Origin: CAYGTK01 sp964352775
Lineage (GTDB): Bacteria > Bacteroidota > Bacteroidia > Chitinophagales > CAIOSU01
Length of the DNA stretch: 12,423 bases
Reading direction: 5' to 3'
Assembly: GCA_964352775.1 (NCBI GenBank)
Contig: CAYGTK010000128.1
Span: forward strand, 1 to 12,423
Under the pieces are notes generated by a model that saw nothing but the letters and a program-made list of their open reading frames with translations, had not been told where the DNA came from and made no database searches. This document shows positions 1 through 6,010 of the stretch, one piece after another. Position 1 is the stretch's first letter; each line of letters starts with the position of its first letter. The translations under genes were made by a program, and so were the position numbers.

Positions 1-796
1 GTAAATTGCTGTGGCCTTTTTGGGTCAAGTATTTGCCTAGTTCAGCAGCACCTACCAATTTACTTTCGGCTAGCACACTCAGTTGCTCTGCCAAGTTCTT
101 CAGCTCACGGATATTTCCTGGCCAGCGATACTTCAATAATACTTGCTTGGCTTCATCATCTAGTTGAACGGGTGTGGTACGATGGCGTTCTGCAAAATCA
201 ACTACGAACTTGCGGAAGAGCATGTAGATGTCATCCTTACGCTCACGCAATGGCGAAACGAAAATGGGAACAGTACTTAATCGGTAATACAAGTCTTCAC
301 GAAACTTCCCATTCTTAACAGCGGAAAGTAACTCCACATTAGTTGCAGCTACTACGCGCACATCCGTTTTCTGTGTTTTAGAAGAACCTACTCTAAGGAA
401 CTCTCCACTCTCTAACACACGAAGCAATCGTGCTTGTGTACCTATGGGCATCTCCCCTATCTCATCCAGAAATATGGTTCCACCGTTCACTACTTCAAAG
501 TAACCTTTACGTGCATCAGATGCTCCTGTAAACGACCCTTTTTCGTGCCCGAATAACTCGGAATCAATTGTTCCTTCAGGTATTGCACCGCAGTTAACGG
601 CTATGAATTTCTCGTGCTTACGAGGGCTTAGCTGGTGGATGATCTGCGAGAACACCTCTTTACCAACACCACTCTCTCCTGTTATCAAAACGCTAAGATC
701 GGTAGGGGCCACTCGCGAGGCTACCTCTAGGGCATAGTTAAGCCCAGGGGAATTCCCTATCAGTCCGAAGCGTTGTTTTATACTCTGTAATTCCAA
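1..796 (-). CDS. Sigma-54-dependent AAA+ transcriptional activator without receiver domain (partial, C-terminus beyond window)
   Basis: This is a bacterial enhancer-binding protein that would use ATP hydrolysis to open sigma-54 RNA polymerase promoters. About 265 codons are visible. In order they show Walker A GESGVGKE (residues 40-47), the sigma-54 contact loop as GSFTGA (87-92) in place of the usual GAFTGA, Walker B GGTIFLDE (105-112), then VVAATN, REDLYYRL and WPGNIREL. The start is TTG at 796-794: the frame is open upstream only to the miaB stop codon, no ATG exists there, and the family typically begins with an ELQxIKQRFG-like segment, as here. The protein therefore starts directly at the AAA+ domain and has no N-terminal sensory or receiver module. 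The expected C-terminal Fis-type helix-turn-helix lies outside the window. The gene begins 18 bases after miaB, so the two are probably co-transcribed. I saw no sigma-54 promoter (TGGCAC-N5-TTGC) elsewhere in the window, so its targets are unknown. Confidence 0.9.
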   Translation of the reverse strand, partial: MELQSIKQRFGLIGNSPGLNYALEVASRVAPTDLSVLITGESGVGKEVFSQIIHQLSPRKHEKFIAVNCGAIPEGTIDSELFGHEKGSFTGASDARKGYFEVVNGGTIFLDEIGEMPIGTQARLLRVLESGEFLRVGSSKTQKTDVRVVAATNVELLSAVKNGKFREDLYYRLSTVPIFVSPLRERKDDIYMLFRKFVVDFAERHRTTPVQLDDEAKQVLLKYRWPGNIRELKNLAEQLSVLAESKLVGAAELGKYLTQKGHSNL

Positions 797-814
797 ATTG
801 TCTTTTGTTTTTGG

Positions 815-2278
815 CTACACCAATTCTCCTATCAATGTAGCGGCTGTACAGTCCATCACTTTCACCTGCACATAATCTCCTTTCTTGGTCTCTCCCTTCG
901 GGAACACGATCATCTTGTTTTGGCTGTTACGCCCTTTGTTCTGTTCAGCACTTCGCTTAGATCGACCTTCTACCAATACCTCAAAAGTCATACCTACATC
1001 TTTCTTGTTGCTAATAAGCGACAAACCGTTCTGTAGTTTAATTATCTCTTGCAGTCTTCTTTTCTTCACTTCTAAAGGCACATCATCTTCCCATTTACGG
1101 GCTGCCATCGTGCCTGGGCGCTCACTGTAGTAGAACATGTAGGCATGGTCGAATGGCACCCATTCTATCAAACTCATGGTGTCTTGATGGTCTTCTTCGG
1201 TCTCGGTACAGAAACCTGCAATTATGTCGGTAGAGATAGCAATATCAGGAATTATCTGCTTGATACGCTCAATACGTTGCTTGTACCATTCACGATCATG
1301 ACCGCGGTTCATATGCTCTAACATACGGCTACTTCCGCTTTGCACGGGTAGGTGAATGTAGTTGCATACGTTCGGGTATTTAGCGATCACATGCAGCACA
1401 TCATCGGTCATATCGCGAGGATTGCTGGTAGAGAAACGCACCCTCAACAATGGGCTGATATTAGCCACCATTTCCATCAACATAGCAAAGTCTGTAGATG
1501 CTGCTTTTACCTCATCGGTCTGCTTATCAAAGTCCTTTTTTGCACCACCACCATACCATAGGTAGCTATCCACATTCTGCCCAAGCAGGGTTACTTCGCG
1601 GTAACCCGCATCAAATAGATTTTGACACTCTTGCACTATAGACTGTGGATCGCGACTACGCTCGCGGCCTCTGGTAAAAGGCACTACACAGAACGAGCAC
1701 ATGTTATCACATCCACGGGTAATGGAAACGAATGCCGTTACCCCATTACTGTTCAAGCGAACTGGGCTTATCTCAGCATAGGTCTCTTCGCGGCTAAGCA
1801 GTACGTTCACCGCTTTTTGTCCGCTACCTGCATCTTCTACTAGGCCCGGTAACTCACGGTAAGCATCGGGGCCTACTACTATGTCTACTATCTTTTCTTC
1901 CTCTAAAAATTTCTCTTTTAATCGCTCGGCCATACAACCCATTACACCCACTAAGGCACCGGGCTTATTTTTCTTTATCGCATTCAGCTCACGCAAGCGC
2001 TTACGTACTCGCTGCTCTGCATTATCACGAATAGCGCAGGTGTTTATCAGTATCAGGTCAGCCTCTTTAAATTCCTTGGTATTGGCAAAACCTTCTTCTG
2101 CTAGAATGGAAGCTACCACCTCGCTATCAGCAAAGTTCATTTGGCAACCATAGCTCTCAATATAGAACTGCTTTCCTGAGAAATTGGTAGGTTGTTTATC
2201 GAATGCTACTGCCTCACCTTGACGATCTTCGTCAAGCATCTTCGTGAACATATCATGTCCGGGTTTCAAATCGCTCAT
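815..2278 (-). CDS. miaB: tRNA-2-methylthio-N6-dimethylallyladenosine synthase MiaB
   Basis: This radical-SAM methylthiotransferase converts i6A37 to ms2i6A37 in tRNAs reading UNN codons, using two [4Fe-4S] clusters. The 487-residue product has the N-terminal UPF0004 domain with its three cluster cysteines (Cys45 in YGCQMN, Cys81 in NTCAIR, Cys115 in GCMAE). The radical-SAM motif C-x3-C-x2-C follows at Cys190, Cys194 and Cys197 (RGCDNMCSFC), then FTRGRERSR, and a C-terminal TRAM domain covers roughly the last 65 residues. The roughly 30 residues ahead of the conserved core are a common extension in Bacteroidota homologues. The gene has its own candidate promoter at 2299-2332. It lies 71 bases after a lipoprotein gene and 18 bases before the sigma-54 activator; from general knowledge, miaB next to such an activator recurs in Bacteroidota. 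Identity is very secure. Confidence 0.97.
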   Translation of the reverse strand: MSDLKPGHDMFTKMLDEDRQGEAVAFDKQPTNFSGKQFYIESYGCQMNFADSEVVASILAEEGFANTKEFKEADLILINTCAIRDNAEQRVRKRLRELNAIKKNKPGALVGVMGCMAERLKEKFLEEEKIVDIVVGPDAYRELPGLVEDAGSGQKAVNVLLSREETYAEISPVRLNSNGVTAFVSITRGCDNMCSFCVVPFTRGRERSRDPQSIVQECQNLFDAGYREVTLLGQNVDSYLWYGGGAKKDFDKQTDEVKAASTDFAMLMEMVANISPLLRVRFSTSNPRDMTDDVLHVIAKYPNVCNYIHLPVQSGSSRMLEHMNRGHDREWYKQRIERIKQIIPDIAISTDIIAGFCTETEEDHQDTMSLIEWVPFDHAYMFYYSERPGTMAARKWEDDVPLEVKKRRLQEIIKLQNGLSLISNKKDVGMTFEVLVEGRSKRSAEQNKGRNSQNKMIVFPKGETKKGDYVQVKVMDCTAATLIGELV

Positions 2279-2298
2279 ATAGCCTAAAATTTAGCCTG

Positions 2299-2332
2299 CA
2301 AAGATAGCTAAATAGCAGCACATATGCCAAAA
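2299..2332 (-). promoter_or_regulatory. Candidate Bacteroidota-type promoter of miaB
   Basis: On the minus strand TTTTG (2332-2328) is followed after 21 bases by TATCTTTG (2306-2299). This fits the TTTG / TAnnTTTG primary sigma-factor pattern of Bacteroidota. It would give a leader of about 15 bases before the miaB ATG. The -33 element lies inside a small perfect palindrome, TGCCA-AAA-TGGCA (2325-2337), which could be an operator or a weak hairpin at the end of the lipoprotein transcript. Confidence 0.55.
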
Positions 2333-2349
2333 TGGCAGGCGGGTATCTT

Positions 2350-2916
2350 TTATCGCTCCATTTGGGTGGCCCTAGCGTAGGGAAGAAGGTATTCGCGCAG
2401 TTCTTTTGCGCCCTTTTCGTTCATCGGTGGTTTTTGGCTTATCCCCTCTGAATCAGCATAATTGTAGAACATAGCCAACTTATCGCTACGGATCAGAAAG
2501 TCTTTATCGTGCCCCGGCAGGGTATCCATCTGGAAACGAAGTACCTGTCCCTTCTCCAAGGTGTAGGTTACTTTATAACGTTGAAGCGGCATCTCTAAAA
2601 CGCTATCGCGATAATTGGTAAAGCTTTCTACACCAAATACTTTATCCCCCTCCTCTCCTGTTATCTCCAAGGTATTATGAGCATCCATAACTTGTGCCCA
2701 ACCATATATTCGCATGAATGAGGCTTTACCTTTCACCTCAAAGGCATCTTCATAATACACTTCAATATCATCATGCACATACTTCGCTAGCTCATCTGCA
2801 TTCAGGCTATTGTAGGCTTCGTTGTATTTCAAAAGAGCCTTTACATTCTCTGACTTTGGCTCACAAGCCATTAAGAATAATAGAAGAACGGAACCGAGAA
2901 GAATGTAACTGCGCAT
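2350..2916 (-). CDS. Small lipoprotein, possible SnoaL/NTF2-like fold
   Basis: The 188-residue product has a classic lipoprotein signal. Positively charged MRSY is followed by a hydrophobic stretch and the lipobox LMAC, with the lipidated cysteine at residue 18, so it should sit in the cell envelope. The mature part opens with a helical segment (LLKYNEAYNSLNADELAKYV) followed by HDDIEVYYEDAFEVKGKASF. This is the usual pattern of SnoaL/NTF2-like proteins, in which a short helix precedes a beta-sheet cone. No catalytic residues can be assigned, and the fold call is my inference from pattern alone. Position and strand suggest that it heads a leftward group with miaB, but miaB has its own promoter. 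A TATTTTTG octamer lies four bases before the ATG, so translation may be leaderless. The function is unknown. Confidence 0.85.
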   Translation of the reverse strand: MRSYILLGSVLLLFLMACEPKSENVKALLKYNEAYNSLNADELAKYVHDDIEVYYEDAFEVKGKASFMRIYGWAQVMDAHNTLEITGEEGDKVFGVESFTNYRDSVLEMPLQRYKVTYTLEKGQVLRFQMDTLPGHDKDFLIRSDKLAMFYNYADSEGISQKPPMNEKGAKELREYLLPYARATQMER

Positions 2917-2920
2917 AAGT

Positions 2921-2928
2921 CAAAAATA
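2921..2928 (-). promoter_or_regulatory. Candidate -7 element of the lipoprotein gene
   Basis: TATTTTTG on the minus strand is a perfect TAnnTTTG match ending four bases before the ATG. Transcription from it would start at or next to the start codon. No clear TTTG is present at the -33 distance; the palindrome at 2936-2952 occupies that side instead. Confidence 0.45.
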
Positions 2929-2935
2929 ATTATCA

Positions 2936-2952
2936 CTGTGAAATTATCACAG
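2936..2952. promoter_or_regulatory. Palindrome CTGTGA-N5-TCACAG, possible CRP/FNR-type operator
   Basis: This is a perfect 6-5-6 inverted repeat with arms CTGTGA and TCACAG around AATTA, in the divergent region between the lipoprotein gene and the DUF721 gene. The half-site matches the TGTGA/TCACA arms recognised by CRP-family regulators, but the spacer is five bases rather than the six of the E. coli CRP site. It sits where a factor would cover the upstream part of the lipoprotein promoter. A direct repeat AATTATCAC overlaps it (2928-2936 and 2942-2950). Confidence 0.4.
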
Positions 2953-2962
2953 CATTTATCCA

Positions 2963-2993
2963 TTGCGGATCTGTGGAAAGATACCTACCTTTC
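2963..2993 (+). promoter_or_regulatory. Candidate promoter of the DUF721 gene
   Basis: TTG (2963-2965) is followed after 20 bases by TACCTTTC (2986-2993), one mismatch from TAnnTTTG. The ATG begins five bases later, so the mRNA would be essentially leaderless. This arrangement also argues against a TTG start at 2963, since that codon would lie in the -33 element. Confidence 0.5.
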
Positions 2994-2998
2994 AGCAG

Positions 2999-3289
2999 AT
3001 GTCGAGTTATAACGAAATTACCCTGAAAGACGCCCTGCAAAAGCTGGTGAAAGCCTACCGAATTAAAGGACGGCTTGACCAACAACGCCTGATAGACTCT
3101 TGGGAAAAAGTAGTAGGCCCCATGATAGCCAAGCACACCCGCGACATTTACCTAAAAGACCGTAAACTAATAGTGATGCTAAGCAATGCCACCCTTAGGC
3201 AAGAGCTACATTACAGTAAAGACCGCTTCTGCGACTTGATAAATGAATACTTAGAAGAGAAGGCTATTGATGAGGTGGTGCTGCGGTAG
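2999..3289 (+). CDS. DUF721 (DciA-like) domain protein
   Basis: This is a 96-residue single-domain protein of the DUF721 family. From family knowledge, DciA proteins with this domain load or support the replicative helicase DnaB in bacteria lacking DnaC/DnaI, and Bacteroidota carry short forms. The visible hallmarks are LIDSWEKVVGPMIAKHT (residues 31-47), then YLKDRKLIVML and LRQELHYSKDRF, which correspond to the KH-like core. The frame is open upstream to a TTG at 2963, but I prefer ATG 2999. It gives the usual N-terminus of the family, about ten residues before LKDAL, and lies five bases after a -7-like octamer. The gene is divergent from the lipoprotein and convergent with rnhA. Its 3' end abuts repeat copy A. 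Confidence 0.88.
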   Translation: MSSYNEITLKDALQKLVKAYRIKGRLDQQRLIDSWEKVVGPMIAKHTRDIYLKDRKLIVMLSNATLRQELHYSKDRFCDLINEYLEEKAIDEVVLR

Positions 3290-3299
3290 TGACAGTTTT

Positions 3300-3406
3300 C
3301 AGTCGGCAGTCGGCAGTCAACAGTGGGTAGTGAAAAGTCATACCGACCCAGGTCGGTATCTCACGTTAGAAAGTTATCTATCAACTACGGACTATCAACT
3401 ATTTAC
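3300..3406. repeat. Intergenic hairpin/heptad repeat, copy A
   Basis: The core at 3336-3365 holds ATACCGAC and GTCGGTAT, a perfect 8-bp stem around a four-base loop, bounded by AGTC on the left and CTCACG on the right. Left of it are 7-base units beginning CAGTCGG (3300-3306, 3307-3313) and decaying to CAGTCAA, CAGTGGG and TAGTGAA. Right of it the same kind of unit occurs on the opposite strand as TAGTTGA and TAGTCCG, seen on top as two CTATCAACTA copies (3378-3387, 3392-3401). The whole intergenic space between DUF721 and rnhA, which converge here, is this element. Copy A is inverted relative to copies B and C. Confidence 0.75.
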
Positions 3407-3412
3407 TAACCC

Positions 3413-3865
3413 CTATCCCTCAAACCCCACATCGGGCACTAAACCTCCACCTGTGGCGGCATCTACGGCTAGTTCATCGCAGCGTTCGTTGTAAAAGTGT
3501 TCGTTGTGGCCTTTAACCCATACCATGCGTACTTTATGGTTTCGGTAAGCAGGTAAAAAACGTTTCCACAAGTCAGGGTTCTTCTTGCCGGCAAAGCCTT
3601 TCTTTTCCCAGCCAAATACCCATTTTTTGTTAACAGCATCTACCACGTACTTGCTATCGCTAGTTACCACAACTTCAAGGCCGGGTTTGGTTAACGATTC
3701 TAGCCCAACTATTACGGCCATTAGCTCCATTCGATTGTTGGTGGTGCGCTTAAAACCTTGCGAAAGCTCTTTTATGTGCTTCCCGTACTTTAAAATGGTT
3801 CCGTAGCCCCCTGGGCCTGGGTTTCCGCGGCTACTTCCGTCGGTATATATTTCCACTACTGGCAT
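3413..3865 (-). CDS. rnhA: Ribonuclease HI
   Basis: This enzyme cleaves the RNA strand of RNA-DNA hybrids, for example at R-loops and primer remnants, with two metal ions. The 150-residue protein has the full type I RNase H pattern. IYTDGSSRGNPGPGG supplies Asp9, NNRMELMA supplies Glu47, TSDSKYVV supplies Asp70, and KGHNEHFYNERCDELA supplies the flexible-loop His120 and Asp130. The basic protrusion is present (KKWVFGWEKKGF). The length matches the stand-alone bacterial enzyme. There is no N-terminal hybrid-binding domain. TAATTTTG, a perfect -7 octamer, lies four bases before the ATG. The gene is convergent with DUF721 and divergent from the DinB-like gene, so it is probably a single transcription unit. 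Assignment is secure. Confidence 0.96.
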   Translation of the reverse strand: MPVVEIYTDGSSRGNPGPGGYGTILKYGKHIKELSQGFKRTTNNRMELMAVIVGLESLTKPGLEVVVTSDSKYVVDAVNKKWVFGWEKKGFAGKKNPDLWKRFLPAYRNHKVRMVWVKGHNEHFYNERCDELAVDAATGGGLVPDVGFEG

Positions 3866-3869
3866 GCGG

Positions 3870-3877
3870 CAAAATTA
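3870..3877 (-). promoter_or_regulatory. Candidate -7 element of rnhA
   Basis: TAATTTTG on the minus strand matches TAnnTTTG exactly and ends four bases before the rnhA ATG. No convincing TTTG is seen 19-21 bases upstream, so the call rests on the -7 element and on its distance to the start, which recurs in this window. Confidence 0.45.
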
Positions 3878-3978
3878 GGAGAATTTATGGCAGCTCCCGC
3901 AGGCATTTGCGCCGTATTTTTTGGTCGATCGAACTTAAGGCTGTCAACAAGCCGTGTATTTTGCCGTTGCTTGTATAG

Positions 3979-3986
3979 TAAATTCG
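3979..3986 (+). promoter_or_regulatory. Candidate -7 element of the DinB-like gene
   Basis: TAAATTCG has one mismatch to TAnnTTTG and ends five bases before the preferred ATG at 3992. It supports that start over the upstream in-frame ATG at 3887. The -33 element is not clear. Confidence 0.35.
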
Positions 3987-3991
3987 ATAGT

Positions 3992-4495
3992 ATGATAGCT
4001 CAAAAAGTAAACCTCGGAACGTACGCACCCTATTTTCAAACCTACATCGACTTGGTGGAGGAAGAAGACCTGATAGAAGCCCTATTTGGTAAACGAGACC
4101 CCGAATGGAAGGTGCTTTTAGATCGCGAAGAAGACGTACATTATGCTTACGCGAAAGGCAAATGGTCCATTGGCCAAGTAGTGCGCCATGTGATAGATAC
4201 CGAGCGCATTTTCCAGTTTCGTGCCCTATCTATTGCTCGTGAGCAGAATGCCGACCTACCTGGTTTTGACCACGATGCCTATGTAGATGCCACTAAAGAT
4301 AAAGACCTAAAACGCTTGCTACTAGAATTTAAAACGGTGCGCAATTCAAGCATAAGCCTATTCAGCTCGTTCAGTAAAGAAGAGCTGATGAAACAAGGCA
4401 AAGCCAATGGAAATGACTTCAGCGTTATCTCCCTTGGCTACATGATAGCAGGCCACGCCCGCTACCACTGGAACAAGATAGAGGAGCTGTACTAA
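3992..4495 (+). CDS. DinB-like (DfsB/YfiT-type) four-helix metal-binding protein
   Basis: The 167-residue product carries the histidine triad of the DinB/YfiT superfamily. His66 sits in GQVVRHVIDTERIF, and His155 and His159 sit in GYMIAGHARYHWNKIEE. The triad normally binds a divalent metal in a four-helix bundle. Some relatives are thiol-dependent S-transferases and many are uncharacterised damage- or stress-associated proteins, so no substrate can be given. The family places a KWSIxxVxxHxxDTERxF helix near residue 60, as here. The frame extends upstream to an ATG at 3887, but that would add 35 residues with no family character, rich in Cys, Arg and Ser. ATG 3992 gives the family N-terminus and is preceded by a -7-like octamer. 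The gene is divergent from rnhA and 47 bases before the transporter gene. Confidence 0.9.
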   Translation: MIAQKVNLGTYAPYFQTYIDLVEEEDLIEALFGKRDPEWKVLLDREEDVHYAYAKGKWSIGQVVRHVIDTERIFQFRALSIAREQNADLPGFDHDAYVDATKDKDLKRLLLEFKTVRNSSISLFSSFSKEELMKQGKANGNDFSVISLGYMIAGHARYHWNKIEELY

Positions 4496-4530
4496 GCCCC
4501 AATATCTACCCACATTAGTTGTGCAATACC

Positions 4531-4538
4531 TAACTTAG
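4531..4538 (+). promoter_or_regulatory. Candidate -7-like element before the YhhQ-type transporter gene
   Basis: TAACTTAG, one mismatch from TAnnTTTG, ends four bases before the ATG at 4543. The same TAnnTTAG-plus-four-bases arrangement precedes the GMC gene at 8425. It may be a weak internal promoter within a DinB-transporter unit. Confidence 0.3.
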
Positions 4539-4542
4539 CCCT

Positions 4543-5313
4543 ATGCACATTGCACAGAACAAAGCCACACGGCTATTCCTCTTTTTAGGCGGATTTTTTA
4601 TTGCCAATGCCCTTATTGCCGAGTTTATTGGGGTGAAAATTTTCTCGCTAGAAAAGGTGCTGGGTATAGACCCGATGAACTGGACCATTTTCGGTCAAAC
4701 GGGCCTCTCGTTCAACCTTACCGCTGGGGTATTGCTGTGGCCCTTTGTATTCGTACTTACCGATGTTATAAACGAGTACTTTGGGGTACGTGGTGTTCGT
4801 CTGCTTTCGTGGTTGGCGGCTGGGCTTATCACTTATGGATTTATGATGGTTTACCTAGGAATTGTAGTTCCACCTGCCGATTTTTGGATAGGTAGTAAAA
4901 CCGACGTAGGCCTTAGCGATTATAACGTGGCCTACCGCGCCGTATTCGGGCAGGGCCTTTGGATAATTGTAGGCTCGCTAGTGGCCTTTCTTATTGGGCA
5001 GTTTGTAGATGTATTTACCTTTCACGGTATTAAGCGCCTTACGGGCGAAAACAAGATATGGCTACGCGCTACGGGTAGCACGCTCATCAGTCAGTTGATA
5101 GATAGCTTTGTGGTACTGTTTATCGCCTTTTACATAGGTGCTGGTTGGGATCTTGGGTTGGTAATGGGCATTTGTGTGGTCAACTACATTTATAAGTTCT
5201 TTATGGCCGTGGCCCTTACACCGCTCATCTATTTGCTACACTACATTATCGATACTTTTTTGGGCGAAGAACTAGCTAGCGAAATGAAGGCGCAGGCAAT
5301 GGTGGATGAGTAA
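4543..5313 (+). CDS. Queuosine-precursor transporter, YhhQ/DUF165 family
   Basis: This inner-membrane protein is expected to import a precursor of the tRNA wobble base queuosine (preQ0, preQ1 or queuine, depending on the species). The 256-residue sequence is mostly hydrophobic with about six membrane segments. It shows the family signatures VFVLTDVINEYFG (residues 69-81, with the conserved TDVINE) and RATGSTLISQLIDSFVVLFIAF (175-196). The charged residues within these segments are typical of the family. The family is also called YPF/VUT; E. coli YhhQ is the characterised member. No queuosine biosynthesis gene is adjacent, so the substrate is inferred from family alone. Spacing of 47 bases from the DinB-like gene allows co-transcription. 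Repeat copy B follows directly after the stop codon. Confidence 0.93.
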   Translation: MHIAQNKATRLFLFLGGFFIANALIAEFIGVKIFSLEKVLGIDPMNWTIFGQTGLSFNLTAGVLLWPFVFVLTDVINEYFGVRGVRLLSWLAAGLITYGFMMVYLGIVVPPADFWIGSKTDVGLSDYNVAYRAVFGQGLWIIVGSLVAFLIGQFVDVFTFHGIKRLTGENKIWLRATGSTLISQLIDSFVVLFIAFYIGAGWDLGLVMGICVVNYIYKFFMAVALTPLIYLLHYIIDTFLGEELASEMKAQAMVDE

Positions 5314-5318
5314 CCAAT

Positions 5319-5421
5319 AGGCAGTTTGCAGTCGGTAGATAACAAAACACCGTGAGGTACCGACACAGGTCGGTATGACTATGAACCGTTGACTGTTGTG
5401 CGTGGCCGGCAGACCGTGAAC
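5319..5421. repeat. Intergenic hairpin/heptad repeat, copy B
   Basis: The core at 5351-5380 reads CGTGAG, then GTACCGAC, loop ACAG, then GTCGGTAT and GACT, with a 7-bp stem. It is the same 30-base unit as copy C and as the reverse complement of copy A. Left of the core are heptads GCAGTTT and GCAGTCG followed by GTAGATA; right of it the opposite strand carries CAGTCAA. It lies between the transporter and thioesterase genes, ending just before the promoter of the latter. It could also act as a weak terminator, but no T-run follows the stem. Confidence 0.75.
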
Positions 5422-5425
5422 TCTT

Positions 5426-5433
5426 TACCTTTG
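5426..5433 (+). promoter_or_regulatory. Candidate -7 element of the thioesterase gene
   Basis: TACCTTTG is a perfect TAnnTTTG match 29 bases before the ATG at 5463. An ATG at 5443 downstream of it opens only a seven-codon frame, which ends in the TGA formed across the real start (GCATGA). This is a tiny overlapping upstream ORF if it is translated at all. No TTTG is seen at the -33 distance. Confidence 0.45.
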
Positions 5434-5462
5434 TTTTCCTTTATGGTACAAATTAGCATAGC

Positions 5463-5906
5463 ATGAATTCTGATAAGCGAACGGGACTGGAGATATTGAA
5501 AACCATTTTAGATACAGGCCTTAAAGGACCAGATATGGGAAAAACCCTACCCATGAAACTACTGGAAATAAGCGAAGGACGCGCCGTGTTTTCAGGGCTA
5601 CCCAATGAAAACCACACCAACGTTATGGGCGTGGTGCATGGTGGCTTTATTGCCACCGTAATAGATTCGGCAACGGGCTGTGCTGTACATTCTACACTAC
5701 CAGCTGGCGAAAGCTATGGCACGGTAGACCTACAGGTAAAAATGATGCGCCCGCTACAAGTTGGACATAAGGTTATAGCCACAGGCACGGTGATAAACAA
5801 GTCGAGGAATTTGGTAATAGCCACTTGCGAGGTAAAGAACGAGGCGGGCAAGCTAATGGGCTATGGCAATTGTACCTGCATGATCATTAGGCCGAAAGGG
5901 ATTTAA
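5463..5906 (+). CDS. PaaI-like hotdog-fold thioesterase
   Basis: This is a 147-residue single hotdog-fold domain of the PaaI/YdiI group, which hydrolyses acyl-CoA or aryl-CoA thioesters in the cytoplasm, usually as a tetramer. The visible hallmarks are HTNVMGVVHGGFIATVIDSATG (residues 51-72), with the substrate-pocket HGG and the acidic Asp68 of the central helix. GTVDLQVKMMRPLQVG (86-101) is the next conserved strand pair. The C-terminal strand GYGNCTCMII completes the sheet. The specific CoA ester cannot be told from the sequence. The gene stands alone between repeat copies B and C and converges with the small secreted protein gene, so it is probably monocistronic. Confidence 0.93.
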   Translation: MNSDKRTGLEILKTILDTGLKGPDMGKTLPMKLLEISEGRAVFSGLPNENHTNVMGVVHGGFIATVIDSATGCAVHSTLPAGESYGTVDLQVKMMRPLQVGHKVIATGTVINKSRNLVIATCEVKNEAGKLMGYGNCTCMIIRPKGI

Positions 5907-6006
5907 GGTATTAACAGAAGACTGACTTGCGAACGTGAGATACCGACCTGCGTTGGTATGACTGTGGTGTGTGGGCCACTGACGGTGGACCATCGACTGC
6001 CGACTA
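5907..6006. repeat. Intergenic hairpin/heptad repeat, copy C
   Basis: The core at 5934-5963 reads CGTGAG, then ATACCGAC, loop CTGC, then GTTGGTAT and GACT. One stem pair is G-T, so the fold is kept in RNA but the DNA palindrome is broken at one position. To the right the opposite strand carries successive 7-base units TAGTCGG, CAGTCGA, TGGTCCA and CCGTCAG. The element fills the space between two convergent genes. Confidence 0.75.
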
Positions 6007-6010
6007 AACC

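Noticed and set aside
2963..2998. TTG start giving DUF721 twelve more residues
   Set aside because: That TTG fits as the -33 promoter element, and the added residues have no family character.
3336..3365. Hairpin core as a bidirectional intrinsic terminator
   Set aside because: The stem is good and sits between convergent genes, but no T-run follows on either strand in any of the three copies. The repeat explanation fits better, although some termination effect is possible.
3887..3991. 35-codon N-terminal extension of the DinB-like gene
   Set aside because: The added residues do not look like the family, and the later ATG has a -7-like octamer five bases upstream and the usual family N-terminus.
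815..5313. miaB and the queuosine-precursor transporter as one tRNA-modification cluster
   Set aside because: They are on opposite strands and separated by unrelated genes, and modification of positions 37 and 34 is not linked by any shared operon here.
5443..5466. Seven-codon upstream ORF overlapping the thioesterase start
   Set aside because: It is too short and could easily occur by chance. There is no evidence that it is translated.
3336..5963. Three copies of a 30-base palindromic unit as a CRISPR array
   Set aside because: Copies are hundreds to thousands of bases apart, one is inverted, genes lie between them and no cas gene is present.
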